NCBI RefSeq assembly: GCF_000711955.1
Contig: NZ_JONR01000009.1
Location: forward strand, 136,601-200,600
Length of the DNA: 64,000 nucleotides
From: Nevskia soli DSM 19509
GTDB taxonomy: Bacteria > Pseudomonadota > Gammaproteobacteria > Nevskiales > Nevskiaceae
Reading direction: 5' to 3'
Shown: positions 9,714 through 18,531 of the stretch, in pieces
Position numbering within the stretch: the stretch's first letter is position 1
Layout of the letters: each line of letters opens with the position of its first letter
Translations under genes and position numbers: made by a program
The notes under the pieces: generated by a model
The model's input: only the letters and a program-made list of their open reading frames with translations
What the model was told of the DNA's origin: nothing
Database searches by the model: none

Positions 9714-10070
9714 CAGAATGAATCGCGCCTGCGTTGCAGTCCAAAATCGCGTCAGGCAAGGCGGAGGCCCCAGCCATGGTGATTCCATGGCTGGGGCTGA
9801 CAACGATCGCCCGCGACACGGTGCCGCGTCAGCGTGGGTGCGGGAGCGGGCGAAGGCGGCCCCTCCCGCACCCACTTCGTTACGCTCGGGCACCGTGTCG
9901 GGGCCGCCCTGACGCGATTTTGGGCGCAACCCTCCGGGACGGGGCCATTTTTGCGCAGTGCTGCGCCGGCCAGAGCGCACCATGGAATCACCATGCCGCA
10001 CCCTGTCCGACTTGCACTGCGCAAAAATGACCGCCGTCGCAGGCGCGATTCATTCTGTTACAGGCTCTTA
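9701..10070. mobile_element. MITE-like element, copy 1 (370 bp, 33-bp perfect terminal inverted repeats)
   Basis: The two ends are perfect 33-bp inverted repeats (TAAGAGCCTGTAACAG... and its complement). Inside is a second inverted repeat (9741-9756 with 9908-9923, CCAAAATCGCGTCAGG and complement) and a 12-bp perfect hairpin centred on CCATGG (9768-9796). There is no transposase frame. The structure, but not the exact bases, is repeated in the element at 57.3 kb, in the opposite orientation. No clear target duplication is visible. The left end supplies the stop codon of the LysR gene. Confidence 0.85.
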
Positions 10071-10352
10071 GTGGTGGTGGGACTTTTCGCCTCAATGTTT
10101 TCCTGCTACGTCGCCCGGAGGACCAAGTAGCCGACGTCCGCGGCTTTCCGCCGCGGTGACTTGGACGCATGTGATCGGTAGTAGTGCGCTTCCTGACTTG
10201 GTTGGGCACAATGCGCTGTCGGGTCGGCAGCTCGTTAATATTCGCCGTCGTTCCTTCGTCGCCTTCTGTTTTGCCGACCTGTCCGGGAGATGCGGCATGA
10301 CGGTGCAGCCATTGGCTGCTGTATGTGCACGGTTGCGTCCGCAGGGATGCCG
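10071..10352. other. Region without a recognisable gene
   Basis: About 280 bases between the mobile element and the kdpA relic. Short open frames exist on both strands but none has a ribosome binding site or recognisable product. Confidence 0.4.
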
Positions 10353-10583
10353 ATGACCCTCAACGGATGGGGCCAGATCCTGGCGTTCTTTGCTTTGCTG
10401 ACGCGCCCGCTCGGCGGCTACATATATCGCGTGTTCGAAGGCAAGGCCACCAATGCTGGGCCCGCTGCTGGTGCTGGTCGAACGCCTGCGCTACCGCTTG
10501 GCCTGTGTCGATGCGAATCGCGAGCAACGCTGGACCACTTATACGATGGCCATGCTGATCTTCAATTCTCTGGGCCTGCTGGA
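10353..10583 (+). pseudogene. kdpA: Remnant of kdpA (potassium-transporting ATPase subunit A)
   Basis: The ATG opens a frame reading MTLNGWGQILAFFALL then RPLGGYIYRVFEGK, the conserved N-terminus of KdpA. Near 10450 the homology moves to another frame, which continues MLGPLLVLVERLRYRL, then CVDANREQRW and a MAMLIFNSLG segment, all standard KdpA features. Homology ends at about residue 75 of a protein normally about 560 residues long. No kdpB, kdpC or other kdp gene follows. It is a frameshifted, truncated relic of the Kdp potassium uptake system. Confidence 0.85.
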
Positions 10584-10638
10584 TCATTTTGTCGTTGCCG
10601 ACCTCCCAAATATTGTCGATTACGTATGTGAAGTCGCT

Positions 10639-10754
10639 GGTGCGCCCTCCAGGGCGCACCAAAAAAATGCCCCCGTAACAAGGGGGCAAATGTTTAGAAA
10701 GGCACTATGCCTTTCTGGAGGAGACTGTATTGGACGCGACTACCGATCCAATAC
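10639..10754. repeat. Array of four consecutive hairpins
   Basis: Four perfect inverted repeats lie end to end: 10639-10660 (GGTGCGCCCT stem), 10668-10687 (TGCCCCC stem), 10696-10716 (AGAAAGGCA stem) and 10727-10754 (GTATTGGA stem). None is followed by a T-run on either strand that would make a standard terminator. The spacers are short. It may be a structured RNA, a recombination-site remnant or a composite of small mobile hairpins. Confidence 0.55.
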
Positions 10755-10934
10755 ATTTGCATCTATTTGCGGCGGCGACGAACGTGCATGGCGAAGCGAC
10801 AGACGGCTAGCCGCCGATCAAACGAAGTGCGTGCGCATGTCAATATTGATGCACCCCGGCCGATTCGCAGCTGCATATCGCCGGCACTTACATTAGGCAT
10901 AACGCGAAGGACCCTTCAAACTGATCGATCAGTC

Positions 10935-12068
10935 TCAGCCCATCTGACTGATAACCTTGCGGAAGCGAATCAACGAGATAAAGAAGAACACAGTGCCAAT
11001 CGCAGCAAGAAAAAGGAACTGCGGCCAGACCACGTCGAGCCCGGCACCGCGGAAGAGAATGGCCTGGCCAACAGCCACAAAATGCGTGGTTGGCGCGCCC
11101 TCCATCAGATCCTGCACCACCCCGGGCATGCTTTCACGCGGCGTGATGCCGCCGGAAAGCATTTGCAGCGGCAGCAGAACCAGTATCGCCAGCATACCGA
11201 ACTGTGGCATCGAGCGCGCCAGTGTAGCCATGAAGATGCCGAGCGAAGTGGTGGCGAAAAGATCCAGCGCCGCGCCGGCCAGAAAAAGCGGCACCGAGCC
11301 TTCGATCGGGACATGCAGCGCGCCCCGCACGATCAACTCAAGGGCGGCAGTGGCAGCCACCAGCACCACCAAGCCCATCGACCAGATCTTCGCCAGCATG
11401 ATTTCGCCCGGTGTCACCGGCATCACCAATAGGTGCTCGATGGTGCCGTGCTCGCGCTCCCGAATCAGTGCCGCGCCGGTCAGGATGATCGACAACATGG
11501 TGACGTTGTTGATGATTTCCATCAGCGCGCCAAACCAGGCCTGCTCCAGGTTGGGATTGAAACGCACGCGCAAGGCAAGACCAACCGGCGGCGCGGCGCT
11601 GCCACTGTAGCGCTGCGCGAAGTCGTCGACTTCGTCCAGCACCATTTTCTGGATATAGCTGCTGCCGATGAAGGCCTGGCTCATGCGCGTGGCATCGACG
11701 TTGAGCTGGATCCCCGGCGACTTTCCGGCCAATACGTCGCGTTGGAAGTTCGGTGGAATATCCAATGCGAACGTGTAGTTCCCGGCATCCATGCCCGGAT
11801 CAACCGCGGCCGGTGGAATCATCGCCGGCGAGGTGAAATGCGGAGGATAGAAGGCCGAGACGATGCGGGCCGACAGCGGCGAGGCGTCTTCATCGACAAT
11901 GGCAATTGGCGCCTTGTGAAGCGTTTCAGGCATCGCAGTAGCGGCAACGTAGATCGACCCGGTGAAGGTATAGACGATCAGGATCAGCATGATCGGATCG
12001 CGCGCCAGGCTCCACAACTCCTTGATGCCCAGGCGGTAGATATTCGCGATAAGCGGCATAGTCATCAC
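10935..12068 (-). CDS. yhhJ: ABC-2 type transporter permease (YhhJ-like)
   Basis: A 377-residue inner-membrane permease with one N-terminal membrane segment, a periplasmic region of about 130 residues and five C-terminal membrane segments, the ABC2_membrane_3 plan. The signature IREREHGTIEHLLVMPVTP occurs before the second segment. It is the last gene of the outer-membrane factor / adaptor / RbbA / YhhJ operon, and its start overlaps the rbbA stop by four bases. It is homologous to the final permease of the second exporter operon at 55.5 kb. The substrate is unknown. Confidence 0.9.
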   Translation of the reverse strand: MMTMPLIANIYRLGIKELWSLARDPIMLILIVYTFTGSIYVAATAMPETLHKAPIAIVDEDASPLSARIVSAFYPPHFTSPAMIPPAAVDPGMDAGNYTFALDIPPNFQRDVLAGKSPGIQLNVDATRMSQAFIGSSYIQKMVLDEVDDFAQRYSGSAAPPVGLALRVRFNPNLEQAWFGALMEIINNVTMLSIILTGAALIREREHGTIEHLLVMPVTPGEIMLAKIWSMGLVVLVAATAALELIVRGALHVPIEGSVPLFLAGAALDLFATTSLGIFMATLARSMPQFGMLAILVLLPLQMLSGGITPRESMPGVVQDLMEGAPTTHFVAVGQAILFRGAGLDVVWPQFLFLAAIGTVFFFISLIRFRKVISQMG

Positions 12069-14851
12069 GTATCCTGCTTTTTCAGGAGTGCTATGGACAG
12101 GCCGAGGGTCACGGGCACCGACAGCAGCAATGGCCAGAATGAAGCGTGCAGGCCGGAATAGTCCAGGGCCTTGCTGAATACGCCGCGACTGATGGTCAGG
12201 AAGTGCGTTGCCGGGTAAATGTTGCCGATGACGGCGCCGAATCCTTCTAGTGAGGACACTGGATTGATCATGCCCGCATACTGAATAGCCGGAATCATGG
12301 TGCCGATCATGGTGGCAAAGATCGCCGCGATCTGGCTGCGCGTGAATGTGGATGCAAAGAGCCCGACCCCGGTCGAAAACATCACATATAGCAAGGCCGC
12401 CGCGGTCAATGTCAGGAAGCTCCCCTTGACCGGTACGCCGAAGACGGTAATGGCCATCACCGTCATGAGCAGGAAATTGAACATTGCCAGTACGACATAG
12501 GGCAACTGCTTGCCAAGGAGAAACTCGCTGGGAGTTACCGGGGTGACGTAGAGGTTGATGATCGAGCCTAGTTCCTTTTCACGCACCACTGAAAGCGCAG
12601 CCAGCATGGCCGGGATCATCAGCAGCAGAAGCGGGATCACTGCAGGCACCATGGCCGGCATGCTTCTAACATCGGGGTTGTAGCGGAAGCGGGTCTCGAT
12701 CGTTGCCGTGCCCAAACCCAAGGTCTGGCCGAGGCGGTGTACAGCCATGTCGAGCATCCAGCCCAGGTGCATACCTTGCACATAGCCCACCGCCGTTTCC
12801 CCGCGCTGCGGCATCGCACCATCGACCCAGGCGCCAACCTGTACCGGCTTGCCGCGTTCGAGGTCGCGGGCAAAGCCTGCGGGGATCTCGATGGCCAGGG
12901 CCAGCTTGCCAGCCCGCATGCGCTGATCGAGGTCGGCGTAATCCTTGATCGGCGCCTGCTCTATGAAGTAGCGCGAACCGGAGAGGTTCAGCGCGTAGTT
13001 CTGGCTCAGCCCGGTCTGGTCACGGTCGAGCACTGCGTAGCTGAGGTCCTCCACATCCATGCTGATGCCGTAGCCGACGATGAACATCAGGATCGCGGTG
13101 CCGAGGAGCGCCAGCGTGGCGCGCACCGGGTCACGCCGCAGTTCCAGCGTCTCGCGCAGGGTGTAGCTCCAGGCGCGGCCAAAGCTGAAGCGGCACCGAG
13201 GGCGGGTCGCGGCCACAAGGGGACGTGTCGCCGCAGGCGCCGGATCCGGAGCAGGCCCGACGGCATCGCCCGCAGCTTCCTTCAGATAGCTGATGAAGGC
13301 CTGCTCCAGCGTGTCGGCGCCGCGTTTGCGAATCAACTCGGCCGGCACGTCGTTGACCAATACGCGGCCGGCGTGCATCAGCGAGATGCGGTCGCATCGC
13401 TCGGCCTCGTTCATGAAATGGGTTGAGATGAAAATCGTCACCCGGTCCTTGCGCGCCAGGTCGATCATCAATTGCCAGAAACCGTCCCGGGCGATCGGAT
13501 CCACGCCCGACGTCGGCTCGTCCAGGATCAGGAGGTCCGGCCTGTGCACCATCGCCACGGCCAGTGACAGACGCTGCCGCACGCCCAGAGGCAAGCTTGC
13601 GGGGAGCGAATCCAGGGCCTCTTCCAGGCCGAAGCGCGCCACCATTTCGTCGACGCGGTGCGCAATTTCCGCCTGCGGCATCCGGAACAAGCGTGCGTGC
13701 AGGACCAGATTCTGGTGCACCGTCAGTTCCGAATACAGTGAGAACGCCTGTGACATATAACCCACGCGCTGGCGTGTCGCCATGTCCTTCGGATCGACTT
13801 CTTTGCCGAGCAGCCATGCATGGCCTTCACTGGCGGGCAGCAGGCCCGTCAGCATCTTCATGGTAGTGGACTTGCCGCAGCCGTTGGAGCCGATGAAGCC
13901 GAAAATTTCGCCGCGGCGGATGCTGAAACTGACATGATCCACCGCGACGAAATCGCCGAAGCGCATGGTCAGGTCCTTCGCCTCGATGGCGACCTCGGCG
14001 TTGGCTCCGTCCGCCAGCGGCGTCATCGTCACTGGATGGTGTGCGCGGCGTTGCTTCTCCGGCAACAGCGCGATGAAGGCCGCCTCCAGCGAGGTGCAGC
14101 CAGCACGCGCGAGCAACTCCTGCGGAGTGCCCGTGGCCAGTACCCTGCCGTCGCTCATGGCGACCAGCCAGTCGAAGCGCTGCGCCTCGTCCATATAGGC
14201 CGTCGCTACAATTACGCTCATACCCGGAGATTGCATGCGGATGCGCGCGATCAGGTCCCAGAACTGCGCCCGCGCCAGCGGGTCGACGCCGGTCGTCGGC
14301 TCGTCGAGAATCAGAAGCTGCGGGTCATGGATCAGCGCGCAGCACAGCCCCAGCTTCTGTTTCATGCCGCCGGACAGTTTACCGACCGGGCGCGACAGGA
14401 ACGGATATAGCCCTGTACTGCGGGTGAGTTCGTCGATACGGAGGCGGCGTTCTGCCGCGTTATGACCGAACACGCGTCCGAAGAACTGCAGGTTCTCCTC
14501 CACGGACAGCGTCGGATAGAGATTCTTGCCTAGGCCCTGCGGCATATAGGCAATGTTGGGACAGACCCGGTTTCGGTGGCCGGCGCTGGCCATGTCGCCA
14601 CCCAGCACATGCACGCGACCCCGCTGAACGGCTCGCGCACCGGCAAGCAACGACAGCAGGCTGGACTTGCCTACGCCGTCCGGGCCGATCAGCCCGACCA
14701 TGCGGCCGGCGGGAATGTCCAGGGTGACGCCGTCCAGGGCGACGGATTTGCCATAGCGCAAGGTAACGTCGGACAGACTGGCAACTGCCGCGGGGTCCGA
14801 TGTCGCCCTGGCGAAGCCCGGAGCCGCTCCCTGAGGAAGTCCGGGCGTCAT
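12065..14851 (-). CDS. rbbA: Fused double ABC ATPase / ABC-2 permease, RbbA (YhiH)-like
   Basis: A 928-residue protein with two ABC domains and a permease in one chain. The first nucleotide-binding domain has Walker A GPDGVGKS (56-63); the second begins near residue 290 with GSNGCGKS near 322; the ABC-2 permease part runs from about 555 to the end. E. coli RbbA, of 911 residues, was described as ribosome-associated, but genes in this context serve HlyD-linked export. The ATG overlaps the adaptor's stop in an ATGA, and an upstream in-frame ATG inside the adaptor gene is less likely. Confidence 0.93.
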   Translation of the reverse strand: MTPGLPQGAAPGFARATSDPAAVASLSDVTLRYGKSVALDGVTLDIPAGRMVGLIGPDGVGKSSLLSLLAGARAVQRGRVHVLGGDMASAGHRNRVCPNIAYMPQGLGKNLYPTLSVEENLQFFGRVFGHNAAERRLRIDELTRSTGLYPFLSRPVGKLSGGMKQKLGLCCALIHDPQLLILDEPTTGVDPLARAQFWDLIARIRMQSPGMSVIVATAYMDEAQRFDWLVAMSDGRVLATGTPQELLARAGCTSLEAAFIALLPEKQRRAHHPVTMTPLADGANAEVAIEAKDLTMRFGDFVAVDHVSFSIRRGEIFGFIGSNGCGKSTTMKMLTGLLPASEGHAWLLGKEVDPKDMATRQRVGYMSQAFSLYSELTVHQNLVLHARLFRMPQAEIAHRVDEMVARFGLEEALDSLPASLPLGVRQRLSLAVAMVHRPDLLILDEPTSGVDPIARDGFWQLMIDLARKDRVTIFISTHFMNEAERCDRISLMHAGRVLVNDVPAELIRKRGADTLEQAFISYLKEAAGDAVGPAPDPAPAATRPLVAATRPRCRFSFGRAWSYTLRETLELRRDPVRATLALLGTAILMFIVGYGISMDVEDLSYAVLDRDQTGLSQNYALNLSGSRYFIEQAPIKDYADLDQRMRAGKLALAIEIPAGFARDLERGKPVQVGAWVDGAMPQRGETAVGYVQGMHLGWMLDMAVHRLGQTLGLGTATIETRFRYNPDVRSMPAMVPAVIPLLLLMIPAMLAALSVVREKELGSIINLYVTPVTPSEFLLGKQLPYVVLAMFNFLLMTVMAITVFGVPVKGSFLTLTAAALLYVMFSTGVGLFASTFTRSQIAAIFATMIGTMIPAIQYAGMINPVSSLEGFGAVIGNIYPATHFLTISRGVFSKALDYSGLHASFWPLLLSVPVTLGLSIALLKKQDT

Positions 14852-15921
14852 TCCGAAATCTTGACCCCAAGGCCCGCCGGCCACGTTGCCTGATCATCAA
14901 GCTTGATCCAGGCGACGCCGGGCAGGCCGGTCTTGACCATCGTCAGATGCTTCTCCAACAGGTCGCGAGCGATCTGCGCCTTGACACGGAACATCAGCTT
15001 CTGGCGCTCACTGGCCGTCTCCACGGTCTTGGGCGTGAACTGCGCCGTGCTGGAGACATAGGAGACCCTGGCGGGAATCACGAATTGCGGGGCGGCATCG
15101 AGCACGATATGCACCTCGCTGCCCAGGGCCACCCTGCCGGCCGCGGTCTCGGGTAGGAAAAAAGTCATGTAGACATCGCCGAGGTCGACTACATTCAGCA
15201 CCCGGCCTCCCGCGCCAAGCACTTCGCCGGGCTGGGCGATGCGGTACTGCACGCGCCCGTCGCGCGGCGACCTGAGCAGGCTGTCCTGGATGTCAGCGTC
15301 GATGCGTGCAATGGTGGCCTCCGCTGCCGCCACGCTGGAACCGGCGCCGATCACCTGCGACTGTGCGGCTTCGATCGCGGCCTGCGCCGCGTTGACCTGG
15401 GCTTGCGCAGCAGTAAGCGCAGCCTGGGCACCGCGCATCCGTGCGCGATCGTCATCGAGTTCCTGAATCGATGCAGCCCCTTCGCCAGAGAGCGTCGAGG
15501 AGCGCGCCAGCCGGCGCCGGGCGGCATCCAGTTCGCTTTCGCGCTGCGCCACCACGGCTTGCGCCACGGCTTTGTCACTCTTGCGCATGGCTACCTGTGC
15601 CTGCGCGGTATTGACCGAGTTCACCGCCTCCCTGTACCTAGCACGCGCCTCGTCGCGCTGCGCTTCGAGCACATCGCTTTGCATGTTCGCCAGCGGCTGA
15701 CCGGCCCGTACGAAGTCACCTTCGTTGACCAGGACATCCTGCACCCGTCCGGCAAGCTTGGTGGCGATGTCGATTTCCGTGGCTTCGATACGGCCGTTGC
15801 CGCTAACAAAGCTCGTACCCGGACCCGTAGGCTTCAAGGCGGTCCAAGCCAACCAAGCAATCACCGCGACGACGGCGGTGACGGCCAGAAATGTCAGTTG
15901 GTTCCTGTGCTGTGGGGTCAT
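14848..15921 (-). CDS. yhiI: HlyD-family periplasmic adaptor (YhiI-like)
   Basis: A 357-residue membrane-fusion protein. One N-terminal membrane anchor (residues about 10-28) is followed by a lipoyl half-motif (GRIEATEIDIATKLAGRV), a long alpha-helical hairpin rich in Ala, Gln and Arg (about 75-215), and a beta-barrel half. It joins the RbbA/YhhJ inner-membrane unit to the outer-membrane factor. The downstream rbbA start overlaps its stop, and the outer-membrane factor gene ends 16 bases before it. Confidence 0.93.
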   Translation of the reverse strand: MTPQHRNQLTFLAVTAVVAVIAWLAWTALKPTGPGTSFVSGNGRIEATEIDIATKLAGRVQDVLVNEGDFVRAGQPLANMQSDVLEAQRDEARARYREAVNSVNTAQAQVAMRKSDKAVAQAVVAQRESELDAARRRLARSSTLSGEGAASIQELDDDRARMRGAQAALTAAQAQVNAAQAAIEAAQSQVIGAGSSVAAAEATIARIDADIQDSLLRSPRDGRVQYRIAQPGEVLGAGGRVLNVVDLGDVYMTFFLPETAAGRVALGSEVHIVLDAAPQFVIPARVSYVSSTAQFTPKTVETASERQKLMFRVKAQIARDLLEKHLTMVKTGLPGVAWIKLDDQATWPAGLGVKISE

Positions 15922-15937
15922 GATCGAACGCCAGACG

Positions 15938-17461
15938 TCAATGAGAAGCCGAATTTATGGGAGCGGACTCCTCGGAGGGAATGGTGGCTTCCTGCGCACC
16001 ACCCCCCAGAGCCGCATAAAGGCTGACGCGGCTGGACAGCAACGCCCGCCGCGCCTGGACCAGCAACTGTTGCGCCGACAGCAGGTCGCGCTGTGCATCC
16101 AGCACCTCCAGGAACGCGGCGGCGCCGTTGTCGTACCGCAGCTTGGCCAGTCGGGCGCGCTCGGTCTGCGTTGCCAGAGTGGCTCGCTGGATGCGCACTT
16201 GCTCGGTCAACCATTGGCGCGACGACAGGGCATCGGAAACATCCCGGAAGGCGGCCTGCACGGTCTTTTCGTAATTAGCGACCGCCAGGTTATCGCGGAC
16301 CCTGGCCAGATCGAGGTTGGCGCTGTTGCGCCCACCATCGAAGATCGGCAGCGAAATGCTGGGCAGGAAGGTCCAGCTGCGACTGCCACCTTCGAATAAC
16401 CCATCCAGCCCGGCGCTGGTGGTACCAATCGAGCCAGTCAACGTCACGCGTGGAAAAAAAGCGGCGCGCGCCGCGCCCACGTTGGCGCTCGACGCCTTGA
16501 GCTGGTGTTCGGCGGCCATGATATCTGGACGGTTGTTGAGCAGGTCCGAGGGCAGGCCCCCGCGCAATTCGTAAAGCACTGCCCGATCGTCGAAATCATC
16601 GACCGCCGGCGCCAGATCGATGGGCACGCCAATCAGCAGCGCCAGGGCATGCGCCTGCCCGGCACGCTCTTGTTCGAGTTGCGCATTCAGCGCCTGCGCC
16701 TGTGCCAGAAGCGTTTCCACCTGGGTCAGGTCCAGCTTGGAGATCGAGCCGACCTCGAAGCGCCGCTTGAAGATTCGGAATGACTCTTCGCGGCTGACCA
16801 CCGTTTGTTGCGCCAGCGCCAGCCGCTCATCCAGTTCGCGCAGGCTCAAGTAGCCGTTCGCTACCTGTTCGATCAGGCTGATCGTGGCTCCCCGCCGCGC
16901 TTCGTCGGTTGCCAGGTAGCTCTCCAGTGCCGCTTCCTTGAGGCTATGCACACGCCCCCAGAAGTCGACCTCCCATGCCAGCTCGCTGAGCCCGACGTCG
17001 TACTCGGTGAGGATCAACGGCTGTCCGGTCAAACCGTTGGCCGGCAGGCGGGTCCGGATTCCGAAGGCGCCGAGACTGAACGCCGGGAACTGGTCGGCTC
17101 GCTTGATGCCGTAGCTGGCACGGGCTTCCTCGACGCGCAGCACCGCGATACGCAGGTCCCGGTTATGGTCCAGAGCCTGGCTGATTAAATCCTGCAGGCG
17201 AGGATCGGCAAAGTAGTCACGCCAGCCGACGCTGGCAGCGTCTTGGCCCGCATCGGTCCGGGGGTCAATGGCGTCAGCGGGATAGGTAGCTGTTACAGGC
17301 AGTGATGGCGGACCAGTATGGGGGTCCAGAGACGCGCAACTTGCCAGTATCAGCACCGAGGTCAGGGCTGCGCCAATTTCGAACGCAGCGCAACGCCTCG
17401 CGCCAGGGCCGTTTGTGGCGTGGTGCTTGGATTCGTAGGTATCTATGGCCGGGACGCTCAA
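15938..17461 (-). CDS. NodT-family outer-membrane factor lipoprotein
   Basis: A 507-residue TolC-like channel protein of the RND/ABC efflux outer-membrane lipoprotein family. It has a signal peptide with lipobox LASC (Cys42), then two OEP repeats with the conserved LSLREL, LLNNRPDIMAAEHQL and SLYAALGGG patterns. The N-terminal stretch before the hydrophobic core is long (about 30 residues), so the true start may be an internal codon. It is the first gene of the exporter operon. A perfect FNR-type operator lies about 105 bases upstream. Confidence 0.92.
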   Translation of the reverse strand: MSVPAIDTYESKHHATNGPGARRCAAFEIGAALTSVLILASCASLDPHTGPPSLPVTATYPADAIDPRTDAGQDAASVGWRDYFADPRLQDLISQALDHNRDLRIAVLRVEEARASYGIKRADQFPAFSLGAFGIRTRLPANGLTGQPLILTEYDVGLSELAWEVDFWGRVHSLKEAALESYLATDEARRGATISLIEQVANGYLSLRELDERLALAQQTVVSREESFRIFKRRFEVGSISKLDLTQVETLLAQAQALNAQLEQERAGQAHALALLIGVPIDLAPAVDDFDDRAVLYELRGGLPSDLLNNRPDIMAAEHQLKASSANVGAARAAFFPRVTLTGSIGTTSAGLDGLFEGGSRSWTFLPSISLPIFDGGRNSANLDLARVRDNLAVANYEKTVQAAFRDVSDALSSRQWLTEQVRIQRATLATQTERARLAKLRYDNGAAAFLEVLDAQRDLLSAQQLLVQARRALLSSRVSLYAALGGGAQEATIPSEESAPINSASH

Positions 17462-17559
17462 AAAAATCTTGCAGTACGGAATTTGGAGTCGAGCAGCGAA
17501 CGACGCCCCCCTTCGGCGATGATTTATTCAAGTATCGCCATTCCTCCGGGAGCCTCGCC

Positions 17560-17573
17560 TTGATCCATATCAA
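17560..17573 (-). promoter_or_regulatory. FNR/Anr-type operator, perfect
   Basis: TTGATCCATATCAA matches TTGAT-N4-ATCAA exactly. Its centre is about 105 bases before the start of the outer-membrane factor gene of the first exporter operon. Confidence 0.75.
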
Positions 17574-17898
17574 TCCAACGAGGTTGATTCGACATCCACA
17601 GTCGCGGTCTGAGGACTACGGCATCAGCGGCGCTTCCCAACGAAATTGCCACAGGTTTCAGTCGAGTCAGCCCGACCACCTTAGCTTGTGAAGAATGTGT
17701 TGACGTTCCATAGGCCGGCGTTGGGTGGCCGGGCCAATTGCGGCCGATTGGTCCTTAGTTTCGCTGGCCAAAAAAGTAATGGTAGCCAAACATGTGGACA
17801 AGTCTTACCTGTGGCAGGCGCATTGTTGATGCAATGCATACGAGCCCATTGTCCCATTGTGGCGTTACTGACCATCTGAACCTTAGTTCACATTCGAC

Positions 17899-17957
17899 AA
17901 ATGGAATGCCTTTACGCCTTCCATTTCACATTCGGAATGCCTGTGCGCCTTCCGAAT
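17899..17957. repeat. Two tandem hairpins with a common loop and different stems
   Basis: Hairpin one (17899-17926) has an 8-bp stem AAATGGAA around the loop TGCCTTTACGCC. Hairpin two (17930-17957) has an 8-bp stem ATTCGGAA around TGCCTGTGCGCC. The loops agree in 10 of 12 bases while the stem bases differ with pairing kept. This looks like a tandem REP-like or RNA structural unit. Confidence 0.65.
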
Positions 17958-18531
17958 CCCTGCCGGTAGGCACGCTCAGCGGCTGCTTTCGAGATTTCGC
18001 CATTCCAACGCAGCGGGCCAAAACGTGCCGTTCAGATCCGAATATTCGGCGCCCCAAAGGGCCGCTCAAGCGATGCGCCGCGCGCACAGAAAACCGACCC
18101 TGATTTGCATCTAAAAGTAACCCACCACGTTGATTAGGATTTGGGTTTTTTTCCGCACGGTTCCTGTGCTTGAATCGATAGGAATCGCCGCCGGTTTCTA
18201 TGATGTCACAGGGATGGGATAGGCGGCCCAGCAGCGTCTGTGACTACGCTCCGTTGCCGCATCAGTGCAGCCGCTGGTTGCCGGACCGCTGTTCATTGCC
18301 GCGGGCATCGACTTGGCGACGGCAGCCGCTGCGCTTGCGGCGGCTCCGCCCGGCGCGGTGGACCCCATCCACCGGATAGATGAAATCGCTGAAAAAAGCT
18401 GAGCACGGCACCCCGGCCAACGAGACTGCTTCGCCACCGCTGACAATAGTGCGACCTGGTTCGCATCTCAGAATCGCGCAGCTCTGCTAAGGTTCTGTTC
18501 ACGCGCTGCACCACCAAGGAATGGGGGAAGC

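Larger units (their letters stand above)
17462..18531. other. 1.07-kb region without a recognisable gene
   Basis: This gap holds the FNR-type operator of the exporter operon on its left and a pair of related hairpins in the middle. Base composition is lower in GC than in the neighbours around 17.7-18.2 kb. Short frames exist but none shows a start signal or family pattern. Confidence 0.5.

Noticed and set aside
10639..10754. Hairpins as transcription terminators
   Set aside because: No T-run follows any of them in the right orientation.
10707..11432. 241-codon plus-strand frame
   Set aside because: Runs antisense through the YhhJ-like gene and has a composition typical of shadow frames.
17899..17957. 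Tandem hairpins as a CRISPR array
   Set aside because: There are only two units, both palindromic with variable stems and no spacers of constant length.
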